The translations under genes were made by a program, and so were the position numbers. From Actinomycetota bacterium (GTDB taxonomy: Bacteria; Actinomycetota; Acidimicrobiia; Acidimicrobiales; JAMCPL01), in contig JAMCPL010000029.1 of NCBI GenBank assembly GCA_023379675.1, positions 1 through 41,359 of the forward strand: a DNA stretch of 41,359 nucleotides, in the 5' to 3' direction. This document shows positions 35,430 to 41,359 of this stretch, in pieces. The notes under the pieces are model-generated. The model saw nothing but the letters and a program-made list of their open reading frames with translations, ran no database searches and was not told where the DNA came from. Every line of letters starts with the position of its first letter. Positions within the stretch are counted from its first letter, which is position 1.

Positions 35430-36374
35430 ATGGGATTTCACGTCACAAGTAGTATGGCGAATACCAAACGATATCTGAGGAAAGAGTACAAGGCCGCGTT
35501 AAAAGCGGTAGGCGTCGGGACAGGAGTGCTCATGCTCGCTGCCGGCCTAGCGGCATGCTCGAGCACGTCGAAGTCGAGCACGACGACCACCCCCAAGGCG
35601 GTAACCAGCGCCACGCTGCCTCCGCTGCAGAAAGTGGAGGAAGCTCCCGCCACCACTCTAGGTAAGGGCAGTGCAGACATCAGTATGTCGGTATCCGGGA
35701 AGGACATCAAGTCCACTTTGGCTACGTTTACCACGTTCAATCTTGCAGCGGTAGGTCCTTTCAATTTTGCCAGCAAGCAAGGAGTACTCAAGCTCAATCT
35801 GAAAGGTGCAGGCACCATCGAACCGGCAACCATACTCGGTGGCCCCGCCACTACGCTCTTTACGGGTGGAGACCTATACGTACAGCCGAACGCTGGATCA
35901 CTGGCGGCAACGCTGGCGGGTGGGGAAAAATATATACAGTTGACTCCGGTGGGGATGTCGACCCTACTCCCCGTACCGCAGGCCGAGACATCGGCATTGA
36001 TCAGCAATCCCATTGGCTTAATCAATCTCCTGACCACGTCACATATGGCAGTAACGGACATGGGATCATCTCTAGCCGGCGGAAGATCTACCGAATACAA
36101 GGCAGTTGTGAATCTCGCTGCTGCGGCGGCTCAGTCTGGCCCGTACCAGGCGCTTTTCCAGGCACTGCACAGCACTGGGGGATCACGGACCGCCACCATC
36201 TTTGTCTATTTGAACAGCTCCGGCGAAATCGTGAATGTAAAAAGTCCCGTCACCGTTCCGGCCAAGGGAACCACCCCCGCCATCACCATTGACCTCGGAG
36301 TGGCACTCAGTAATTTTGGCGTGGCTGTTCCACCGGTGACTGCTCCCCCAGCATCTCAGTACAAGGCCCTGTAG
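35430..36374 (+). CDS. Secreted lipoprotein, LppX/LprG-like
   Basis: A 314-aa lipoprotein. The basic start, the hydrophobic core VGVGTGVLMLAAGLAAC and the lipobox LAAC (Cys43) are followed by a Ser/Thr-rich linker. The mature part has repeated beta-strand patterns (ADISMSVSGKDIKSTLATF; LKLNLKGAGTIEP; GGDLYVQP), resembling the LppX/LprAFG fold that carries lipids across the envelope, but the match is loose. AAGGAGG 10 nt before ATG 35430 sets the start; an ATG eight codons later is the alternative. It is alone between the MurT-GatD fusion and the zinc-ribbon gene, with its own promoter. Confidence 0.75.
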   Translation: MGFHVTSSMANTKRYLRKEYKAALKAVGVGTGVLMLAAGLAACSSTSKSSTTTTPKAVTSATLPPLQKVEEAPATTLGKGSADISMSVSGKDIKSTLATFTTFNLAAVGPFNFASKQGVLKLNLKGAGTIEPATILGGPATTLFTGGDLYVQPNAGSLAATLAGGEKYIQLTPVGMSTLLPVPQAETSALISNPIGLINLLTTSHMAVTDMGSSLAGGRSTEYKAVVNLAAAAAQSGPYQALFQALHSTGGSRTATIFVYLNSSGEIVNVKSPVTVPAKGTTPAITIDLGVALSNFGVAVPPVTAPPASQYKAL

Positions 36375-36433
36375 CGGCATGGGCCACCGCCATTAGCCAG
36401 CTCCCTGGACAAGTTTCGCACCTCATGTAGCGC

Positions 36434-36439
36434 TAGAAT
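36434..36439 (+). promoter_or_regulatory. Possible -10 hexamer before the small ORF and zinc-ribbon gene
   Basis: TAGAAT lies 7 nt before the ATG at 36447, with no Shine-Dalgarno sequence between. This is the same pattern as before korA. Confidence 0.3.
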
Positions 36440-36446
36440 ATGCACT

Positions 36447-36572
36447 ATGGTAAATTTGTGGCCGGTAAACCGTACTGCAGCTCTAAACGGGGCACCGCAG
36501 CATGTAAAGGACAGCATTCGAATATCCCGACGTATGCTTGGATTCCGCAATAGCGTAACCGACTCGCCATGA
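36447..36572 (+). CDS. Possible 41-codon small protein coupled to the zinc-ribbon gene
   Basis: An open frame of 41 codons (MVNLWPVNRTAALNG...) starts 7 nt after TAGAAT and ends at a TGA overlapping the next gene's start in an ATGA arrangement. The product is basic, with no membrane segment and no family I recognise. A second frame from ATG 36440 (37 codons) competes with it. It may be a real small protein, a leader that couples translation of the zinc-ribbon gene, or chance. Confidence 0.25.
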   Translation: MVNLWPVNRTAALNGAPQHVKDSIRISRRMLGFRNSVTDSP

Positions 36573-37324
36573 CTCCTGCAGGTACACCCAGTTACGCCGG
36601 CTCGGGCAATCTCGGAATGATGCTGCTAGAGTTGCAACGTCACGATTCAGAAATCGATGCCCTTGAATACAAGAAAGTCACGCTGCCGGAACGAGTTGCA
36701 CTTGGCAACATGCGTGATCGCATCCACGAAATATCACACAGGGTCAATGAGCTTCGGGCCGAGAAGGATGCCATCCGCATTAAGCAGGACGAGATGGAGA
36801 CACAGGTGAATATTACCGTAGAACGCAAGAAATCTCTCGAGAAGAAACTATACTCCGGGGAAGCTCTCTCAGCGCGAGATCTTGAAGCAATGGATGCAGA
36901 AGCCCATAATCTGACGAACCGGGCGGAGGACTTGCAGGACAGGCAATTCGAGCTGATGGAAGCTCTCGAGGAGCTGGAAGCAAAATATGGAGATCTGGAG
37001 GACGAGTTGGATCAGCTATCTGCCAAGTCCGATCAGCTGGTCAATGCCGCCAAGTCCAAGCTATCCGATATCGATTCCCAGCTGCGGGCATGCCGCTCCC
37101 TGAGAAAGGCTGCCGCAAAACACATACCCAATGCCATTCGACAGCGTTACGATGCTATCCGGGCACGAGCAGGAGGGACTGGTGCCGCTGCACTTGTAGA
37201 AGGCAAGTGCAGCGGTTGCCATCTGGCCGTGTCACCTGCTTCGTTGTCTTGTGCATTGGCCGTCTCCGACGACGACGGTCTAAATATATGCGAGAATTGT
37301 GGTCGTTTCCTGATAGCTGGCTGA
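36569..37324 (+). CDS. C4 zinc-ribbon coiled-coil protein (DUF164 type)
   Basis: A 251-aa protein. Residues 20-190 are a long antiparallel coiled coil rich in Glu, Lys, Arg and Leu. The C-terminus is a zinc ribbon with Cys214/Cys217 (CSGC) and Cys241/Cys244 (CENC), followed by GRFLIAG. Family members are widespread and conserved in actinobacteria; their role is poorly defined, with nucleic-acid or protein-complex links suggested by structure. An 11-bp tandem duplication spans the stop codon (37310-37331). The histidine phosphatase gene follows after 29 nt, probably in one transcript. Confidence 0.9.
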   Translation: MTPAGTPSYAGSGNLGMMLLELQRHDSEIDALEYKKVTLPERVALGNMRDRIHEISHRVNELRAEKDAIRIKQDEMETQVNITVERKKSLEKKLYSGEALSARDLEAMDAEAHNLTNRAEDLQDRQFELMEALEELEAKYGDLEDELDQLSAKSDQLVNAAKSKLSDIDSQLRACRSLRKAAAKHIPNAIRQRYDAIRARAGGTGAAALVEGKCSGCHLAVSPASLSCALAVSDDDGLNICENCGRFLIAG

Positions 37325-37331
37325 TAGCTGG
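37310..37331 (+). repeat. 11-bp tandem duplication at the zinc-ribbon stop codon
   Basis: CTGATAGCTGG occurs twice in direct succession (37310-37320, 37321-37331) and is followed by a partial third copy, CTGAT. The first full copy holds the last codons and the second follows the TGA. Confidence 0.8.
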
Positions 37332-37353
37332 CTGATCCAGGAACTACCGGCAG

Positions 37354-37950
37354 ATGGAATTGTTGCTTATCCGCCACGGAGAGTCTACTGCCAACTCCTC
37401 TCGCCTCACTGCTGGCCGGCTTGACGTTCCCTTGACCGCTAGCGGCAGGCACCAGGCTCGCGAGCTTGGTATGCACCTACCGCAAATTATGGCACGAAGA
37501 ACAATAGCCAGAGTAATTTCCAGCCCACTTGCACGCGCCATCGACACTACCGCCCTGCTGCAGCTTCCCCTGCAGCCTGACACTGACTCGCGCTGGATGG
37601 AAATGGACTACGGCGATTTCGATGGCCTGCCGATCGACTCCATCCCCGCCGGCTTTTGGCAACGCTGGATGGCCGACATCGAATACGCACCTCCTGGCGG
37701 CGAATCGCTGATGTCAGTCGGCACAAGGGTGCGTAATGCATGCCATGATATAGTATCGCAGGGCTACAAAGACGACGAGATCGTGGTAGTTGTCAGCCAT
37801 GTATCACCGATCAAGGCAGCAATAGCCTGGTCGCTTGGAGCGGGTGATCAGATGGCGTGGCACATGCACCTTGATACGGCATCAGTAAGCTCCATCAGCA
37901 TTCTTGATGGCAAACCGCTCATGCACCGATTCAACCAGCACTATCACTGA
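37354..37950 (+). CDS. Histidine phosphatase superfamily protein
   Basis: A 198-aa member of the phosphoglycerate-mutase-like branch. The catalytic RHGES motif at residues 8-12 (LLLIRHGESTAN), then LDVPLTASGRHQA, the acidic segment WMEMDYGDFDGLP, and the second His in VVVSHVSPIKA are all in place. Such enzymes remove phosphate from small molecules; targets range from phosphosugars to alpha-ribazole phosphate. The substrate cannot be read from the sequence. It follows the zinc-ribbon gene by 29 nt, an arrangement common in actinobacteria. Confidence 0.92.
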   Translation: MELLLIRHGESTANSSRLTAGRLDVPLTASGRHQARELGMHLPQIMARRTIARVISSPLARAIDTTALLQLPLQPDTDSRWMEMDYGDFDGLPIDSIPAGFWQRWMADIEYAPPGGESLMSVGTRVRNACHDIVSQGYKDDEIVVVVSHVSPIKAAIAWSLGAGDQMAWHMHLDTASVSSISILDGKPLMHRFNQHYH

Positions 37951-38218
37951 AGGCGGTGCCGAGAGCAAGCCAACTAGTGAAAACGATGCTTGGCGCAGCG
38001 CTTCATCCCGCGCCACCGCCCCGATTGGACATTAGTGGCTCTTAGGGCCGATGAACTGACTGCTACCGCTCACGGCAGGACTCCAAGTGGACCACGACGT
38101 GTTTCAGCGAACGTGGGAGGTGTGTTGGGCAGTTGTCCAGACATCGACTCGCAGAGTCCAGTTCCAACGGATGGGACTGGGGAGACTCAGCGGCTGGAGA
38201 GCGAAAAGAAAAGGAGTG

Positions 38219-38234
38219 CCTAGAAATGTCTAGG
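38219..38234 (+). terminator. Small hairpin with T-run after the phosphatase gene
   Basis: CCTAGA-AATG-TCTAGG is a perfect 6-bp stem with a 4-nt loop, followed by TTTT at 38235-38238. It lies 270 nt after the phosphatase stop and overlaps the stop codon of the convergent flotillin-like gene. The 279-nt interval before it holds no clear gene and lacks the conserved GGAGGAAAGTCC core of RNase P RNA. Confidence 0.4.
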
Positions 38235-39354
38235 TTTTCTGGAGCGAGTTGTCTGTAGGTGTCGGAGCAACAACAGAACCGGGAATAGTGGACAGCAGCG
38301 TATCGTAAATGGAATGGGCGGATGCCACTAATCCTGTTACGACCTGGCCCATACCCTCGGCGCCGTTGACAATGCTCAAGTTGGCGCCGTTGAGACCCTT
38401 AGCCAGTGATTCCACAATGGCGGGCATCATCTCGACCATCTTGGAAGCGACTATCCTCTCAAGATTGCCTTGCCCCAACGCCTCGGCCTGAGCCTGCATG
38501 GAGTCGCGTTGTGCCTGTGCCAGCTTAACGGTCTTGTAGGCTTCAGCATCGGCGGGTTTCTGTACTTCGGCAACAAGCTCTGCTTCGCGTTTCTCGGCTT
38601 GCTTGACCGCCAGAGCCGTCTGCTCTTCAGTGACCTTCTGCACTGCCTTTGCCTGTGCAAGTGGCCCGGCTTGATCCGCTTCCGCTTGGGCTGCTTGAAT
38701 CTCCGCACGGGCACTGGCCTGCTTGATCTCCGAATCGCGGACAAAACCAGCCTTCTGGGCATTAGCCTCCTGCTCACGCTCGGTTGCTGCTTGGTCAGCT
38801 TGGGCCTGGGCAATTCGAGCATTCTTTTCCACTTCCGCTATGTGGGGTGCGGCTAGATTCTGGATGTATCCCGAGGGATCACCGATCTCTTGAATCTGGA
38901 AAGAGTCCACGACAAGACCCAATTTTTCCATTTCATCAGAGGATGCCGACTTCACCTCCTGCGCCAGGCTGTTACGATCTGTAATCATCTTTTCGACAGT
39001 AAGGCTGCCGACAATCGAACGCAGGTGTCCAGCCAGTATCTGACCTACAAGAGAGACCATCTGGTCCTGCTGGTCAAGGAAACGTCTGGCTGCGTTGGCG
39101 ATGGATTGGAAATCATCGGCGACCTTGAATGCCGCAACCGCCTGTACGGTAAGTGATATACCTTGAGCAGTTACACAGGTTTCCTCAAGTTCCGCCTCGT
39201 ACAAGTCAAGCGAGAGGATACGAGCTCTTGACCTCCATGGAGCTACGAAGGTACCGTGTCCGGTAACGATTCGGAACTGTGCCCCACTTGCACCGGCCTT
39301 GGCTCCGGAAATGACAAGTGCCTGATCTGGTTCGGGGATACGGTAAAAGAACAT
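38230..39354 (-). CDS. Flotillin-like SPFH/band 7 protein
   Basis: A 374-aa protein with an SPFH domain (residues 5-170: YRIPEPDQALVISGAKAG; FVAPWRSRARILSLDLYE; LGLVVDSFQIQEIGD) and then the Ala/Glu/Gln-rich flotillin coiled coil (about 175-300). There is no N-terminal membrane hairpin, so attachment would be peripheral or through partners. Bacterial flotillins organise membrane domains and usually pair with an NfeD-type partner, which here is the small gene 19 nt upstream. AAAGG 9 nt before ATG sets the start. Confidence 0.9.
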   Translation of the reverse strand: MFFYRIPEPDQALVISGAKAGASGAQFRIVTGHGTFVAPWRSRARILSLDLYEAELEETCVTAQGISLTVQAVAAFKVADDFQSIANAARRFLDQQDQMVSLVGQILAGHLRSIVGSLTVEKMITDRNSLAQEVKSASSDEMEKLGLVVDSFQIQEIGDPSGYIQNLAAPHIAEVEKNARIAQAQADQAATEREQEANAQKAGFVRDSEIKQASARAEIQAAQAEADQAGPLAQAKAVQKVTEEQTALAVKQAEKREAELVAEVQKPADAEAYKTVKLAQAQRDSMQAQAEALGQGNLERIVASKMVEMMPAIVESLAKGLNGANLSIVNGAEGMGQVVTGLVASAHSIYDTLLSTIPGSVVAPTPTDNSLQKT

Positions 39355-39373
39355 ATTCGTATACCTTTCCCGT

Positions 39374-39589
39374 TCAGTACGACGCTTCTGTAACCACGAC
39401 GGTACGAGGGCCAGTCTGCTCGATCACCACAGCACGGGCGAACTTGGCAAGGGCCTCATTGTTCTTGGTGTAGGCGGTAAATGCTTCTGATCCACCCCTG
39501 ATATTCAGTATGATTTCACCGGGCTTGTCCACAGGTATCGGAACAGATACCCGCCCCACTGCTCCGGTGATGTCGTCATCACTTGCCAA
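39374..39589 (-). CDS. Small NfeD-like OB-fold protein
   Basis: A 71-aa soluble protein. It opens with a short acidic stretch followed by GAVGRVSVPIPVDKPGEIILNIRGG and a C-terminal VVIEQTGPRTVVVTEA, the strand pattern of the NfeD C-terminal OB fold. The membrane helices of normal NfeD are missing. The TTG start follows GAGGG at 8 nt. It is directly upstream of the flotillin-like gene, the standard NfeD-flotillin pairing, so it probably binds that protein. Confidence 0.75.
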   Translation of the reverse strand: MASDDDITGAVGRVSVPIPVDKPGEIILNIRGGSEAFTAYTKNNEALAKFARAVVIEQTGPRTVVVTEASY

Positions 39590-39702
39590 AGTTCGACCCT
39601 CGCTTTCGTGACCAGTCCATGAACAGCACGCTTACCCACCTAACTATAGCATCTCCCAACACTTTCCGCCGGTCCGGGATACGCACTCATCGCCGCGTGG
39701 AA

Positions 39703-39731
39703 TTGCTCGTGGGCAATTGTGTCTTTATCAT
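39703..39731 (+). promoter_or_regulatory. Promoter with overlapping palindrome for the propeller lipoprotein
   Basis: TTGCTC (39703-39708), 17 nt, then TATCAT (39726-39731), 35 nt before the ATG. A perfect inverted repeat AATTGC-TCGTGG-GCAATT (39701-39718) overlaps the -35 region and may be an operator. Confidence 0.4.
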
Positions 39732-39766
39732 GGTAAGTGTATGCCAAGGGGATCAGGTGAAGTGGT

Positions 39767-41059
39767 ATGGCAGGCAGATCATATCTGACCGGCATGTTGG
39801 TTGCTGTCGTTCTTGCGGCTCTTCTCGCCGGCTGTTCCAACCCGACCAGGCAGGCCACCAAACCAAAGGCGTCATCGCCTACCACTTCGGTCGCCGGATC
39901 AGGTCAACGGTCGTTGCTCACTGATGCCTGCAACTCCAAGCCCAAGCCTGGATATGTCAAGGTTTCGCTTGGGTCAGCTGTACCTGCAAGCAGTTGCTGG
40001 CTGAGCGATATTACTTTTGTGACGCCGTCTCTTGGATTCAGCCTGACCAAGTATTACAGGACCGGTGGCTCCACGGAGCTTGCACGAACCGAAAACGGGG
40101 GGCGTACCTGGCATGTGATAGACACCAATGTTCCTGGCACCCCGGACAAGCTGGACTTCACGAGTCCTACTACGGGCTATGCATGGGGGGCAGAGGCGGC
40201 TGTCACCACCGATGGAGGGCTGCACTGGACGGTTACGCTGGATCGACACAGGGGAATCGCCGCTCTGGTGCCCATAGGGTCCAACGTATGGGTCATCCTC
40301 GAACATTCCAAGCACTTCCTGCCGGTTGAGGTACTTACCTCGAACGATGGAGGAATGACATGGCTGGCAGCGCCAAGCCAGCCGGGAATCAGCGCGAACA
40401 AATGGTACTTCCTGGGCTACGGCTACGGTGCAATATTGTCACGAGTCGATCTGACCACATCGTATATCCTTGCAGGATCGCTCGCTCCTGCATCAAGCGG
40501 CACCGCCAGGCCCGTGGTGGCTATTGCGAAGACGGTCGACAGCGGCAAGACGTGGAGCCGGGTGCCTGACCCGTGCATTGCCACCAGTGAGGGTAACTAT
40601 ATCTTCGGCGGTTCCCTTGTTGCCGTGACTCCAACAAATGTATGGCTGGTATGTCCAGGGGAGCCTGCCGTCAGTAACCAGATGAAGTCGGTTTGGAGGT
40701 CCAACGACGGCGGTGCCAAGTGGTATGAAGTAGCGAAGGCCGGCACTTCAAACTCCCCGACATTGCCGAACGCATCTTCACCGGCAGCCCCTGCGTTGAG
40801 CGCTCTGGGATCGTTGCCATTCGGCGGCTACGTCATACAGATAGCGGTCGTGTCACCATCTACGGCGTGGCTTGCGCTGATGGACGGTGCACTTGTGGCT
40901 ACCACTGACGGTGGCAGGATATGGAACATGGTCAACGGGATGCCTCATCGCGTCAGCCAACTCTCTCTCGTGACCTTTATCGATGCCACACATGGCTGGG
41001 CGCTCGGCACCAAGCTCTGGTCCACGACCAATGGCGTGAACTGGCATGTGCTCAGCTGA
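39767..41059 (+). CDS. Secreted beta-propeller lipoprotein (YCF48/BNR-repeat type)
   Basis: A 430-aa lipoprotein. The signal peptide has lipobox LLAGC (Cys23), followed by a Pro/Ser/Thr linker. The mature protein carries about seven repeats with the Asp-box/BNR pattern (TENGGRTWHVID, TTDGGLHWTVT, SNDGGMTWLAA, VDSGKTWSRV, SNDGGAKWYEV, TTDGGRIWNMV, TTNGVNWHVLS), which should form a propeller like YCF48 or sialidase-like proteins. No catalytic sialidase residues are evident. Function is unknown; binding or scaffolding at the cell surface is a guess. An AGGTGA Shine-Dalgarno sequence supports the ATG. Confidence 0.85.
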   Translation: MAGRSYLTGMLVAVVLAALLAGCSNPTRQATKPKASSPTTSVAGSGQRSLLTDACNSKPKPGYVKVSLGSAVPASSCWLSDITFVTPSLGFSLTKYYRTGGSTELARTENGGRTWHVIDTNVPGTPDKLDFTSPTTGYAWGAEAAVTTDGGLHWTVTLDRHRGIAALVPIGSNVWVILEHSKHFLPVEVLTSNDGGMTWLAAPSQPGISANKWYFLGYGYGAILSRVDLTTSYILAGSLAPASSGTARPVVAIAKTVDSGKTWSRVPDPCIATSEGNYIFGGSLVAVTPTNVWLVCPGEPAVSNQMKSVWRSNDGGAKWYEVAKAGTSNSPTLPNASSPAAPALSALGSLPFGGYVIQIAVVSPSTAWLALMDGALVATTDGGRIWNMVNGMPHRVSQLSLVTFIDATHGWALGTKLWSTTNGVNWHVLS

Positions 41060-41061
41060 TG

Positions 41062-41222
41062 GTAACCATTCAGGTACCCTGATGCTGCGACAGTTCGCGC
41101 CAGCGGGTCAGAGCGGATGATAGTGAAGCGGGGATCTCGGTAGCGATGGTGCGATCAGGTGCGCATTGGTGTCGCCGTCTTCCAGGGTGCGCAGGGTTCT
41201 TCGGATATAAGGCGGGTTCAGC
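41062..41222 (-). pseudogene. Possible frameshifted remnant of a coding region
   Basis: On the minus strand one frame reads LNPPYIRRTLRTLEDGDTN and the next reads IATEIPASLSSALTRWRELS before a stop. A single frameshift near 41140 would join them into one protein-like segment. There is no start codon or recognised family. It may be the tail of a gene cut by an element starting after 41222, or chance. Confidence 0.15.
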
Positions 41223-41289
41223 ACTTCACACTATACATATAGGGGTGGCGCTTTAAGTGAATTCGTAGGGGGTATCCGCTACTTTCATA

Positions 41290-41343
41290 AGGGGTTCTGG
41301 CAATCTGGTTGTTTACCGATCAATCAAGGATTGGAGAACCCCT
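41290..41343. repeat. Interrupted inverted repeat just before a terminal ATG
   Basis: AGGGGTTCT (41290-41298) pairs perfectly with AGAACCCCT (41335-41343). Inside it CAATC (41301-41305) pairs with GATTG (41329-41333). The right arm ends directly before ATG at 41344, so a message from upstream would carry this stem at its ribosome site. Confidence 0.6.
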
Positions 41344-41359
41344 ATGGAAATAGATCCTA
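41344..41359 (+). CDS. Possible start of a gene cut by the window edge
   Basis: ATG GAA ATA GAT CCT is open to the end of the window. GGATTGGAG lies upstream inside the stem. Five codons are too few to identify it; a transposase is one possibility given the unusual region before it. Confidence 0.2.

Noticed and set aside
37990-38223. 77-codon frame after the phosphatase gene
   Set aside because: It is basic, low-complexity and unlike any family, and it ends inside the terminator-like hairpin.
37951-38229. RNase P RNA after the zinc-ribbon/phosphatase pair
   Set aside because: rnpB is often in this position in actinobacteria, but the conserved GGAGGAAAGTCC-type core is absent on both strands.

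Overview
The window comes from a bacterial chromosome of moderate-to-high GC. The gene families point to an actinomycete-type Gram-positive: a GlnR-type nitrogen regulator, a GlnA2-type second glutamine synthetase, KorAB, the MurT/GatD lipid II amidation pair and a MoxR-DUF58-transglutaminase operon. Frequent ATA (Ile) and AGG (Arg) codons and several apparently leaderless starts fit an early-branching lineage such as Acidimicrobiia, but that placement is an inference. Almost all of the window is housekeeping DNA. The only mobile-element-like signal is at the extreme right end.

Layout. 20-92: tRNA-Thr(GGU), then a 420-nt gap. 516-7336, all minus: DUF1015 protein, MoxR ATPase, DUF58 protein, transglutaminase-like membrane protein and YqgE/AlgH protein. 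7539-10740, plus: a PgsA-type phosphatidyltransferase and a nucleotidyltransferase fused to a degenerate phosphosugar-mutase domain. 10894-13835, minus: KorA and KorB, which oxidise a 2-oxoacid (probably 2-oxoglutarate) with ferredoxin. 13944-19071, minus: metallo-hydrolase, soluble KdpD-like kinase, KdpE-like regulator and an N-terminal-only KdpD-like protein. 19143-22180, minus: exonuclease VII large and small subunits, a double-ACT protein and peptide deformylase. 22446-25256, plus: a large YfhO-like membrane protein.

25602-31445 is a nitrogen assimilation island: amt, a PII gene and adenylylatable-type glnA on plus, facing glnR and a GlnA2-type synthetase on minus. GlnR-like half-sites lie before amt and glnA. 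31559-35244 is divergent: a short-chain dehydrogenase on minus and a single-chain MurT-GatD fusion on plus, with a 23-bp palindrome over the fusion's start. 35430-37950, plus: a lipoprotein, a possible 41-codon ORF coupled to a C4 zinc-ribbon coiled-coil protein, and a histidine phosphatase. 38230-39589, minus: a small NfeD-like protein and a flotillin-like protein. 39767-41059, plus: a beta-propeller lipoprotein. The last 300 bases hold a possible decayed gene and a long inverted repeat just before an ATG cut by the window edge.

Most notable: the MurT-GatD fusion with large insertions in its amidotransferase half and an operator-like palindrome at its start; the nucleotidyltransferase whose mutase domain has lost its phosphoserine and metal loop; the KdpD/KdpE system without membrane domain or visible kdpFABC; and the repeated pattern of a TANNNT hexamer 6-8 nt before start codons that lack a Shine-Dalgarno sequence.
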